The position numbers and the translations under genes are program-made. Below the pieces are notes generated by a model. The model made no database searches and was not told the origin of the DNA. It saw nothing but the letters and a program-made list of their open reading frames with translations. Positions 26,484-34,175 of a DNA stretch of 64,000 bases are shown piece by piece. Within the stretch, counting starts at the first letter, position 1, and each line of letters begins with the position of its first letter. Source of the stretch: Winogradskyella algicola (GTDB lineage: Bacteria > Bacteroidota > Bacteroidia > Flavobacteriales > Flavobacteriaceae); contig NZ_SZQF01000005.1 of the NCBI RefSeq assembly GCF_005869935.1, positions 186,001 through 250,000 on the forward strand. Direction: 5' to 3'.

Positions 26484-27128
26484 ATGACAAACCTTCACTA
26501 TATAAAAAAGCCTAGTTCTTTATCTAACAATGCGCCTTTATTAATAATGTGTCATGGATACGGAAGCGATGAAAACGATTTATTTTCTTTTGCTTCAGAG
26601 CTTCCTGAAGAGTTATTCATTATTTCTCTAAGAGCACCTTATGCTATGCAACCCTATGGAAATGCATGGTATGCCATAAACTTTGATGCCGAAAAAGGAA
26701 AATGGAGCGATAATGTACAAGCTAGACAATCGGTAGATTTAATTGCCAATTTTATAGATTATGCTTGTGACACTTATTCTGTTAACAAAGATAACGTAAC
26801 GCTTTTAGGGTTTAGTCAAGGAACTATTTTAAGCTTATCTGTAGCAATGAATTATCCTGAAAAACTAAAAAACATCGTAGCGCTTAGTGGTTATCTAAAT
26901 GAAGAAATTTTGCCTGAAAAGATTGACAAAGACAAAGTTTCTCACTTAAATATTTTTAGTTCTCATGGTTATGTAGATCAGGTAATACCCGTAGAATGGG
27001 CAAGAAAAACACCAGAATATCTAAAGGCGTTAAATATAAATCATATTTATAAAGAATATCCTGTAGGACACGGAGTTGCACCTCAAAACTTTTATGATTT
27101 TAAAGACTGGTTAAAGCAATACCTCTAG
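26484..27128 (+). CDS. Alpha/beta hydrolase, phospholipase/carboxylesterase family
   Basis: This 214-aa protein has the serine hydrolase triad: nucleophile in LLGFSQGT, Asp in SSHGYVDQVIP and His in YPVGHGVAP. The oxyanion region is MCHGYGSDENDLFSF. The family cleaves short-chain esters or acyl groups, and the protein is cytoplasmic because no signal peptide is present. Its stop codon overlaps the convergent neighbour by 4 bases. Confidence 0.92.
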   Translation: MTNLHYIKKPSSLSNNAPLLIMCHGYGSDENDLFSFASELPEELFIISLRAPYAMQPYGNAWYAINFDAEKGKWSDNVQARQSVDLIANFIDYACDTYSVNKDNVTLLGFSQGTILSLSVAMNYPEKLKNIVALSGYLNEEILPEKIDKDKVSHLNIFSSHGYVDQVIPVEWARKTPEYLKALNINHIYKEYPVGHGVAPQNFYDFKDWLKQYL

Positions 27129-27631
27129 CCTATTTTAGGATACATAAAGTATTCTACCAAAGTATACTTTAAGTCATTGTTTTCGTCTATATCGTATTTT
27201 ACAAAGATTTCTCCCCAATATTCGCCGTCCGTAAAGTTGGCTAAAATCCATTTGTGATTTACAATTCTTATTTTGTTGATTAGCAATTTAGAACCAGTCA
27301 TGGACACAAATGGCACAATAGGATGCTCTTCCCCTTCATAATCGTTCATATTATAAAGGCCTTCTCTAATAGCGTTTATCAATTCATCCGTATCATAGCC
27401 TTGAGCTACAAAGTAATCTAAAGCATTGTCATTTCTGTCAATATTAAAATAATTAAGCTCAAAATTTTGATCTTCTAGCTCAGTAATTGTCTTTTCTTGA
27501 GTTGCTATGGTATTTTTAAAAGTCTTTATGTCCTTTTCATATTTGTCTAAAATATTCTTAGAATTCACATATTGAAATATGAATGCTAATGCCGAAAAAA
27601 TAAACAAGTACATAAAAATTCTATTCTTCAT
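27125..27631 (-). CDS. Membrane-anchored coiled-coil protein, unknown function
   Basis: This 168-aa protein has one N-terminal membrane segment (FMYLFIFSALAFIFQYV), a coiled-coil stretch at about residues 28-58 and a C-terminal domain with strands (LLINKIRIVNHKWILANF, YWGEIFVKYDID). No family is recognised. It lies 9 bases downstream of the MBL-fold gene on the same strand and is probably co-transcribed with it. Confidence 0.72.
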   Translation of the reverse strand: MKNRIFMYLFIFSALAFIFQYVNSKNILDKYEKDIKTFKNTIATQEKTITELEDQNFELNYFNIDRNDNALDYFVAQGYDTDELINAIREGLYNMNDYEGEEHPIVPFVSMTGSKLLINKIRIVNHKWILANFTDGEYWGEIFVKYDIDENNDLKYTLVEYFMYPKIG

Positions 27632-27640
27632 ATCTATATT

Positions 27641-28408
27641 TTAAATGGTGATTTGTAGATTATCATACGCTAAAAAAACGTTCTCTGGCAATTTTTGTTG
27701 TACCTCATCATGAAAACCCATGTGGTGACTAATATGCGTTAAATAGGCACGTTTAGGTTTTACTTTATTAATAAAATTTAATGCTTCTTCAAGATTAAAA
27801 TGAGACATGTGTGGTTCTTCCCTAAGTGCATTTATTACTAAAACTTCAAGACTTTTTAGCTTATCAATTTCTTCATCTGCAACCGTCTTCATATCTGTGA
27901 GATAGGCAAAATCCTTAAACCTAAAACCAAAAACCTGTAATTTATAATGTAATCCATCTATTGGAGTAACTTTTAAATTACCAAGCTTAAATGGTTTATT
28001 TTTTATGGTATGCGAAGTTACACTTGGTACACCTGGATACTTTTCCTTTGAGGTAAAAATGTAATCAAAGCGTTTTTTAAGAGCCTTAAATACACGCTTA
28101 TGAGCATACAAATCGATATCGCCTTGTTTAAAGAAAAAAGGCCTAATATCATCCAAACCCATAGTATGGTCAGCGTGCTCGTGCGTAAAAACAATGCCAT
28201 CTATTTTTGAGACATTTGCGTTAAGCATTTGTTGCCTAAAATCTGGCCCGCAATCTATGACATACACATAACCGTCCCACTCAACTAAAACTGAAACCCT
28301 TAATCGTTTATCCTTAGGATTTTTACTTAAACACACTGGATGTGTACTACCAATAATAGGTATACCTTGCGATGTTCCTGTGCCTAAAAATGTTACTTTC
28401 AAATGCAT
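27641..28408 (-). CDS. MBL-fold metallohydrolase, PhnP-like
   Basis: This 255-aa protein has the metallo-beta-lactamase-fold metal motif HEHADH (in VFTHEHADHTMGLDD) and further ligands in HMSHFN and THISHHMGF. The N-terminus VTFLGTGTSQGIPIIGS followed by the CGPDFRQQM strand resembles PhnP-type phosphodiesterases. The genes around it have no C-P lyase function, so the substrate is probably a cyclic phosphodiester or nucleotide of another kind. It diverges from the orphan-family gene at 28495. Confidence 0.9.
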   Translation of the reverse strand: MHLKVTFLGTGTSQGIPIIGSTHPVCLSKNPKDKRLRVSVLVEWDGYVYVIDCGPDFRQQMLNANVSKIDGIVFTHEHADHTMGLDDIRPFFFKQGDIDLYAHKRVFKALKKRFDYIFTSKEKYPGVPSVTSHTIKNKPFKLGNLKVTPIDGLHYKLQVFGFRFKDFAYLTDMKTVADEEIDKLKSLEVLVINALREEPHMSHFNLEEALNFINKVKPKRAYLTHISHHMGFHDEVQQKLPENVFLAYDNLQITI

Positions 28409-28439
28409 TTAAGTTTAAGAACAAAAATAAGGTTATTTT

Positions 28440-28469
28440 TTTGTTTGCAATACTAAATTAATACCTTTG
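28440..28469 (+). promoter_or_regulatory. Bacteroidota promoter (TTTG-N18-TACCTTTG)
   Basis: TTTG at 28440-28443, an 18-base spacer and TACCTTTG at 28462-28469, 25 bases before the ATG. This is the best full match to the phylum consensus in the window. Confidence 0.7.
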
Positions 28470-28494
28470 CGATAACGAAGTAATCCCAATAACC

Positions 28495-29946
28495 ATGGAA
28501 GAAATAACGTATAAAGGCGACTTTGAAATAGAAAATATTCCATCATTAAAAGACAAAGCCTTACGTATTAACCTAAATAAAGACATTTACGGTACTTTTG
28601 CCGAAATTGGCGCAGGACAAGAAACTGTACGTCAATTCTTTAGAGCTGGTGGTGCCTCTGGTACTATTGCAAAAGCCATGTCTGCCTACGATAAACACTT
28701 TAGTGATGCTATTTATGGTATTGAAGATGATAAGCGCTATGTTACAGAAGCGAGACTACGTAAAATGCTAATTCACGAAGTTAGTTTAATGGAACAGCGC
28801 ATACCAAGAGACGACAATCCTAATAAGATTTTCTTCTCATATGCAAATACAGTTGCTACTATTGATTTTGCTAAGAAATACAAAGGACATGGTTGGGTTG
28901 GTATTAAATTTCAGGTAGAACCAGAAGGAGAATATAATGAAATTGTATTGCATATTCGTTTTAAAGAAAATGACGCTAGATTGCAACAAGAAACACTTGG
29001 AAAATTAGGAACTAACTTAATTTACGGTGCTTTTTATAAATACAATCAACCTAGAAAATTACTTCGCTATCTTTACGACCATTTAGATAAAGATCAGCTA
29101 GAAATTGATACGATCAACTTCTCTGGGCCAGTTTTTAATGACGTAGATAATAGATTAATGAGTTTACAACTCGTTAAAAATGGAATGACGGACGCTGTAA
29201 TGTTTGCACCAGATGGGAATAATGTCTTACCTGCTCGTGTACTTTACAAGAAAAATATTTTAGCACTTAGAGGAAGCTTTAGACCTGTAACCAAAGTAAA
29301 CATGGACATGTATGAGAAATCATATGAAATGTTTATAAAGGAAAATAAGGTAGAAAAGGATAATACTCAAGTAATTTTCGAAATCACGCTATCTAACCTT
29401 AGAGCAGAAGGCGAAATAGACGAACAGGATTTTATGGATAGAGCAAGATTGCTTTGTTCATTGGGTCAAACCGTGCTAATTTCTAATTTTCAGGAATATT
29501 ACAAATTGGTTGAATACTTCTCTCAGTATACCAAAAGTAGAATGGGCCTTACCATGGGAGTGAGTAATCTTGTAGATATTTTTGATGAAAAATACTATCG
29601 TCATCTAAGTGGAGGAATATTAGAAGCTTTTGGTAAACTTTTCTATAAGGACTTAAGAGTATATCTCTACCCAATGCAAAACGATGATGGTAGCTTAACT
29701 ACTAGTGAAAACTTAAAGGTACATCCACGTATGAAAGAGCTTTACAAGTTCTTTAAGTATAACGGTAAAGTAGTTGATATTACAGATTATGACGCCTCTA
29801 ATCTTTCTGTTTTCTCAAGAAAAGTACTTAAGAAAATTTCAGAAGGTGATAATGATTGGGAAGAAATGTTACCAGAGGGAGTTGCTAAACTCATTAAAGA
29901 GAAAAGCTTATTTGGGTGCGAATCTGAAGAAGTTATTCATAAATAA
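28495..29946 (+). CDS. Large conserved cytoplasmic protein of unknown function
   Basis: This 483-aa protein has strongly conserved-looking blocks: FAEIGAGQETVRQFFRAGG, AKAMSAYDKHFSDAIYG, YGAFYKYNQPRKLLRYLYDHL and DIFDEKYYRHLSGGILEAFGKLF. From memory, near-identical families exist across Bacteroidota, sometimes carrying labels such as TonB receptor or nucleotide adenylyltransferase. Neither label is supported here: there is no signal peptide, plug, barrel or HxGH motif. It appears soluble and cytoplasmic. It has a consensus promoter in front and a terminator behind, so it is a single-gene unit. Confidence 0.85.
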   Translation: MEEITYKGDFEIENIPSLKDKALRINLNKDIYGTFAEIGAGQETVRQFFRAGGASGTIAKAMSAYDKHFSDAIYGIEDDKRYVTEARLRKMLIHEVSLMEQRIPRDDNPNKIFFSYANTVATIDFAKKYKGHGWVGIKFQVEPEGEYNEIVLHIRFKENDARLQQETLGKLGTNLIYGAFYKYNQPRKLLRYLYDHLDKDQLEIDTINFSGPVFNDVDNRLMSLQLVKNGMTDAVMFAPDGNNVLPARVLYKKNILALRGSFRPVTKVNMDMYEKSYEMFIKENKVEKDNTQVIFEITLSNLRAEGEIDEQDFMDRARLLCSLGQTVLISNFQEYYKLVEYFSQYTKSRMGLTMGVSNLVDIFDEKYYRHLSGGILEAFGKLFYKDLRVYLYPMQNDDGSLTTSENLKVHPRMKELYKFFKYNGKVVDITDYDASNLSVFSRKVLKKISEGDNDWEEMLPEGVAKLIKEKSLFGCESEEVIHK

Positions 29947-29960
29947 AGTATTACTTTAAT

Positions 29961-29997
29961 AAAAAAACGCAACCAAAAATTGGTTGCGTTTTTTTTA
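29961..29997. terminator. Bidirectional terminator
   Basis: CGCAACC-AAAAATT-GGTTGCG with flanking A-run and T-run, between the orphan-family gene and the convergent bcp. Confidence 0.85.
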
Positions 29998-30014
29998 TTA
30001 ATGCTTCTATAATT

Positions 30015-30470
30015 TTACTCACTCAAAATTTGAGCTGTGTGTTCTTTTGTTTTTACCTTAGTTATTACATCTTCTAACACACCGTTCTCATCAATAACAA
30101 AAGTGGTTCTATGGATACCATCATACTCTTTTCCCATAAATTTTTTTGGTCCCCAAACACCAAATGCTTCAATGACAGCTTTATCTTCGTCTGCTAATAA
30201 AGGATACTGAAAACCGTACTTATTCTTAAAATTAGATTGACGTTTTGCACTATCTGCACTTACACCCAAGATTTCATAACCTTGAGATTTAAAACGCTCA
30301 TAATTATCGTTAAAATTACAAGCCTCTGCGGTACAGCCTGGAGTACTTGCTTTTGGGTAAAAGAACACTACTAGCTTCTTTCCCTTATAATCTGATAATG
30401 AGATCGTATTTCCATCTTGATCTTTTGCCGAAAAATCTGGTGCTTTATCACCTACTTTTAAATGCGTCAT
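30015..30470 (-). CDS. bcp: Thioredoxin-dependent thiol peroxidase
   Basis: This 151-aa peroxiredoxin of the BCP/PrxQ class reduces peroxides with thioredoxin. The peroxidatic Cys and the nearby resolving Cys are both in PGCTAEACNF, the five-residue spacing typical of the atypical two-Cys form. The preceding VVFFYPKASTPGC and the downstream RTTFVIDENG fit the family. Length and position behind a terminator suggest a stand-alone transcript. Confidence 0.96.
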   Translation of the reverse strand: MTHLKVGDKAPDFSAKDQDGNTISLSDYKGKKLVVFFYPKASTPGCTAEACNFNDNYERFKSQGYEILGVSADSAKRQSNFKNKYGFQYPLLADEDKAVIEAFGVWGPKKFMGKEYDGIHRTTFVIDENGVLEDVITKVKTKEHTAQILSE

Positions 30471-30550
30471 AATTGCCTAATTTTCTTTTTTGTAAAAATA
30501 CAATGATTGACCAAGCAAGAAAAGATAGATTTTGTTATAAATACGTTAAA

Positions 30551-31666
30551 CTAGTCATCTGAGGTTACTTCTTCAAATAATAACTTCCATTGATGCATTA
30601 TTTTATCTACTGAGTATCGCTTAATATTTTCACTGGCTCTTTCTCCCATATCCCTTCGGATATTTTCATTTTCAATTAAATTACATATTGATTCAGCTAA
30701 AAAATCAATATCATTTGGTGGCACAAGAATGCCGTCAACAGAATCTGAAATTATTTCTCTTGGTCCATAATCACAATCAAAAGACACAACCGGAATACCA
30801 AAAGACATTGCTTCTATAACTACTAATGGAAAAGCTTCTACCCTAGAACTACATACAAAAATTGATGACTCAAGATAAATATGAGACATATCTCTAGTAT
30901 GCTCTTTAAAATCTACATGTTCAGAAATATTTAGTTTTTTGGCTAAAATATTAAGATCAGTATCATGAGTATGCTTTCCTACCATTTTTAGTGTCCAATC
31001 AGGATGCTGTTCTACAACACTTTGCCAACTTTTCAACAGCATATCAAACCCTTTGATTGGATCATGCCTACCAACAGCTAACACAACTTTGCTATCCAAG
31101 TTTGCTTTATTTCCATTTGCGTCAATTATAATAGGATTGCTTATAACATGAATATTTTTTAGTCCCTTCCAATCTACACCATGTGCTTTAGACAGTAATA
31201 CAAACTTGTCATAATGTTTTCCTGCACCCTTGAGGAAAAGTTTCTTTATCTGGTTTTTAACTTTTGCTTTTAGTGATTTTCTTCCTGTTATTAGATTTAA
31301 CGCTTTTAGATCATGTCTTTGGTAAATCATTTTATACTTACCTTTTAAAAATAATGGTAAATACAAATTGAAGATATCACTTTCGCAAACCATTACTATA
31401 TCAGGATTTATAGTTTTAAAGGCTTTATTAATAGCTACTATCTTATTGTAATAGTATTTGACAATGCTTGAAGAAGATTTTAGAAAATGAAAATCGACAG
31501 CACCATCAATTTCGTAAAAGCTTTTTTCCTCGTTTTTATTCTGATTCAAAAGAATTAAATCAACGTTATAATAGTAATTCTTTATAAAATAGTTAATCTG
31601 AAATGTAACCATCCTTTGAATACCAGATGTACCATTGATTTTATTTACGATATAGGCTAGCTTCAC
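30551..31666 (-). CDS. Family 4 glycosyltransferase
   Basis: This 371-aa GT-B fold protein has the donor-binding C-terminal region (AVGRHDPIKGFDMLL, VDFKEHTRDM, and SRVEAFPLVVIEAMSFGIPVV with the E-x7-E-type pattern). The N-terminal KINGTSGIQRM loop is typical of GT4 enzymes. It probably adds a hexose to a surface glycan or lipid carrier. No other glycan gene is adjacent. About 200 bases with no recognisable feature separate its start from the nth promoter box. Confidence 0.9.
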   Translation of the reverse strand: MKLAYIVNKINGTSGIQRMVTFQINYFIKNYYYNVDLILLNQNKNEEKSFYEIDGAVDFHFLKSSSSIVKYYYNKIVAINKAFKTINPDIVMVCESDIFNLYLPLFLKGKYKMIYQRHDLKALNLITGRKSLKAKVKNQIKKLFLKGAGKHYDKFVLLSKAHGVDWKGLKNIHVISNPIIIDANGNKANLDSKVVLAVGRHDPIKGFDMLLKSWQSVVEQHPDWTLKMVGKHTHDTDLNILAKKLNISEHVDFKEHTRDMSHIYLESSIFVCSSRVEAFPLVVIEAMSFGIPVVSFDCDYGPREIISDSVDGILVPPNDIDFLAESICNLIENENIRRDMGERASENIKRYSVDKIMHQWKLLFEEVTSDD

Positions 31667-31843
31667 TTTAATTATTCAATATTCAACTAATTGCAATTAA
31701 ATTTTAAGATTTTGATTTTGCCATCAAAATAATAATCTAATTACTTGTTAAAGAGTGAAATATTAAGGATTAACTGGGTTATTTCATTGCAAAAAAGTAC
31801 TTTCTAATCTTTCGTTTTTATAAGATTTCAAAACCAATTTATT

Positions 31844-31851
31844 TAAATTTG
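31844..31851 (+). promoter_or_regulatory. Bacteroidota -7 box for nth
   Basis: TAAATTTG, 21 bases before the ATG at 31873. The TTG inside this box is in frame with nth and could be mistaken for its start. Confidence 0.5.
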
Positions 31852-31872
31852 TTATTCTTAACCCAATTACTA

Positions 31873-32529
31873 ATGACTAAACAAGAAAAGGTAGATTTTG
31901 TTATAAAAACATTGAACAAACTTTATCCTGAAATTCCAATACCTTTAGACCATAAAGATCCATATACTTTATTAATAGCTGTACTTATGTCTGCACAAAG
32001 TACAGATGTACGCGTTAATCAAATTACACCGCTTTTGTTTGAAAGAGCCGATAATCCTTACGATATGGTAAAACTTAGTGTAGAAGAAATTAGAGAGATT
32101 ATAAAACCTGTTGGCTTATCGCCTATGAAAAGTAAAGGCATTTACGGGTTATCTCAAATTCTTATTGATAAACACAACGGTGAGGTCCCTCAAACTTACG
32201 AAGAACTTGAAGCTTTACCTGCAGTTGGTCATAAAACGGCTGCTGTAGTATTATCACAAGCCTTTGGAATACCCGCGTTTCCTGTAGATACACACATTCA
32301 TCGATTAATGTATCGTTGGAATTTAACCAATGGTAAAAACGTAGTTCAAACCGAAAAAGACGCTAAACGTTTATTTCCTAAAGAGTTATGGAACGACCTT
32401 CATCTTCAAATTATTTGGTATGGTAGAGAATATTCACCTGCTCGTGGTTGGGATTTAGAAAAGGATATCATCACAAAAACTATTGGCAGAAAATCGGTTT
32501 TAAATGATTATTATAAAAAGAAAAGATAG
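31873..32529 (+). CDS. nth: Endonuclease III homologue without the iron-sulfur cysteines
   Basis: This 218-aa DNA glycosylase/AP lyase removes oxidised pyrimidines. The helix-hairpin-helix with the catalytic Lys (LPAVGHKTAAVVL) and the catalytic Asp (FPVDTHIHRL) are intact. The C-terminus, where the family normally has four cysteines binding a 4Fe-4S cluster (C-x6-C-x2-C-x5-C), contains no cysteine (WYGREYSPARGWDLEK...). The ATG at 31873 is chosen because a TTG eight codons upstream falls inside the promoter box. A lipoprotein gene follows closely. Confidence 0.92.
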   Translation: MTKQEKVDFVIKTLNKLYPEIPIPLDHKDPYTLLIAVLMSAQSTDVRVNQITPLLFERADNPYDMVKLSVEEIREIIKPVGLSPMKSKGIYGLSQILIDKHNGEVPQTYEELEALPAVGHKTAAVVLSQAFGIPAFPVDTHIHRLMYRWNLTNGKNVVQTEKDAKRLFPKELWNDLHLQIIWYGREYSPARGWDLEKDIITKTIGRKSVLNDYYKKKR

Positions 32530-32577
32530 TTGTTAGTTGGTATAATTATTGATGATTTTTCAGGAAACTATCAATCA

Positions 32578-33129
32578 ATGAAAAGAGCTTCAATAATCTT
32601 AATTTCATTACTATTATCATCTTGTATACCCTATAAAATTGCGCCTAGATTTAAAAATGAAGATTACAAGGTAATGAAAGCTAAAAAGTTTCAGAGAAAA
32701 CTTGCTAAAGAAACTTCATTTATTTTTAAAGATCCTAAAGATGCTGATGAATTTTATAATTACATAAATACTAAATATAGTCTTAACCATAATGATGTTG
32801 GGCTAAATTCACCTATTCAAATTAATGATAAAACCTACTTCTTTACCTATCATGAAGTAGAGCGAACAGACCAAACAGCAAATGTTGGTCTGGTGGTTAC
32901 AGATTTAGTTCTAGATGAAAAACTAGGCGTTACAGCTTTTGAAAAAAATTATTCTAGCAGAAAAGGGCATTGGTATATCGTTATTACAGTTTATGACGAA
33001 AATTTAAAAAACTGCTTACTAGACAAACATCCTAACAAAACAGAAGTGCTTCAATATTTAAAAGATATGCAACAGGAATATCTTAAAACTCATAACTACG
33101 AAGAATTATTATTCACAAAAAAATCCTGA
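32578..33129 (+). CDS. Lipoprotein of unknown function
   Basis: This is a 183-aa lipoprotein with a signal peptide and lipobox (MKRASIILISLLLSSC). The mature part has a basic N-terminus, a helix (KKFQRKLAKETSFIF) and strands around YFFTYHEVERTDQ and WYIVITVYDEN. I recognise no family. The start at 32578 is chosen for the signal peptide; it is 48 bases after the nth stop. The terminator at its end runs mainly for the opposite strand. Confidence 0.75.
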   Translation: MKRASIILISLLLSSCIPYKIAPRFKNEDYKVMKAKKFQRKLAKETSFIFKDPKDADEFYNYINTKYSLNHNDVGLNSPIQINDKTYFFTYHEVERTDQTANVGLVVTDLVLDEKLGVTAFEKNYSSRKGHWYIVITVYDENLKNCLLDKHPNKTEVLQYLKDMQQEYLKTHNYEELLFTKKS

Positions 33130-33147
33130 TTTTTCAATCAGGATTTC
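33117..33147 (-). terminator. Terminator behind the 48-codon gene
   Basis: AATCCTGATT and AATCAGGATT form a 10-bp stem. On the minus strand it is followed by seven T (plus-strand A-run 33117-33123), ending the sigma factor and small-gene transcript. Confidence 0.75.
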
Positions 33148-33154
33148 TTCCAAC

Positions 33155-33301
33155 TTAATTCTGAAGTGCTTCAAACTTCAATTTATTATAATGTATAACA
33201 CTTAAAGCCTTTGAGTAATTCAAAAGGAAACTTATCGTTTCATCTTTTGGTTTTAGGTTATTATTCTTTTTTGGGGAAGCGTTAAAGTAAATGTTTGCCA
33301 T
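33155..33301 (-). CDS. Small 48-aa protein downstream of the ECF sigma factor gene
   Basis: An ATG at 33301 opens a 48-codon frame ending in TAA at 33155. It reads MANIYFNASPKKNNN, then LKPKDETISFLLNYSKALSV, then IHYNKLKFEALQN. The middle, with ETISFLLNYSKAL followed by a basic/aromatic tail, resembles short Flavobacteriaceae proteins I remember of the form 'K-P-x-E-T-I-x-F-[IL]-L-N-Y-S-K-[SA]-L'. It starts 57 bases after the sigma gene and is followed directly by a strong minus-strand terminator, so it is probably transcribed. The function is unknown. Confidence 0.65.
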   Translation of the reverse strand: MANIYFNASPKKNNNLKPKDETISFLLNYSKALSVIHYNKLKFEALQN

Positions 33302-33358
33302 ATTACCAATTTTAGGTTTATTATATGGCTAAAACGCAACTAAAAACACTTTATTGTA

Positions 33359-33943
33359 TTAATTTGTTAAAATTATATTATTCTGCTCTATTACTTTGCG
33401 CATATTAATAAGTGCATAACGCATTCTTCCTAGTGCAGTATTAATACTTACACCTGTACGCTCAGATATTTCTTTAAAGCTCATATCTTGGTACATACGC
33501 ATTAAAAGTACTTGCTTTTGATCTTCAGGTAATTCTTCGATAACACGTCTAACATCTGACTCTACCTGATCTTTGATCATACTTTTTTCAGCATTGAGAC
33601 TAGAATCGCTTAACACAGAAAAAATACTAAACTCACCTGTATTATCAAACTTAGGCATACGACTGTTTTTTCTAAAATGATCAATTACAAGGTTGTGAGC
33701 AATTCGCATTAGCCATGGTAAAAACTTTCCTTCTTCGTTATATTTTCCTCGTTTTAAAGTTCTAATGACTTTGATAAAGGTATCCTGAAAAATGTCTTCA
33801 GTAATATCTCTATCGTAAACTTTGGAATAAATAAAACTATAGATTTTCTGCTTGTGCCTTTCTATCAATACCGAAAGTGCACTTTCGTCTCCTCTAATAT
33901 AGTTGCTGACCAACTCTGCGTCTTGGATAAGTTCTTTTTTCAT
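33359..33943 (-). CDS. ECF-type RNA polymerase sigma factor
   Basis: This 194-aa sigma-70 family protein has region 2 (LIERHKQKIYSFIYSKV, FQDTFIKVIRTL, FLPWLMRIAHNLVIDHFR) and region 4 with a helix-turn-helix (PEDQKQVLLMRMYQDMSF and ISERTGVSINTALGRMRYAL). The ATG at 33943 (MKKELIQD) is preferred over an upstream in-frame start at 33982. There is no anti-sigma gene beside it; its only same-strand neighbour is the 48-codon gene. It diverges from uvrA. Confidence 0.93.
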   Translation of the reverse strand: MKKELIQDAELVSNYIRGDESALSVLIERHKQKIYSFIYSKVYDRDITEDIFQDTFIKVIRTLKRGKYNEEGKFLPWLMRIAHNLVIDHFRKNSRMPKFDNTGEFSIFSVLSDSSLNAEKSMIKDQVESDVRRVIEELPEDQKQVLLMRMYQDMSFKEISERTGVSINTALGRMRYALINMRKVIEQNNIILTN

Positions 33944-34143
33944 AATATTACTCTTAGTAGCCAGAAGCGAACTTCTGTGCAAGGGGTTAAATTTTATAAA
34001 GTAATATTATGCTATACGCAGTTGTTTTTTTAAATAATTATGTGGTAAATATAACAACAATCATTCCGAAAAAACAAAATTTCACACCAAATTTTAACAT
34101 TTTATCTAACAATAACGCATTTTATCAGCTTAAATAGATAACG

Positions 34144-34151
34144 TATCTTTG
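34144..34151 (+). promoter_or_regulatory. Bacteroidota -7 box for uvrA
   Basis: TATCTTTG, 24 bases before the ATG at 34176. The TTG in this box is in frame with uvrA and is not its start. Confidence 0.55.
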
Positions 34152-34175
34152 CAAAATTATATATGCAAAATTCCT

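Noticed and set aside
28495..29946. A TonB-dependent receptor or nucleotide adenylyltransferase label for this family
   Set aside because: No signal peptide, plug, barrel or nucleotidyltransferase HxGH motif is visible.
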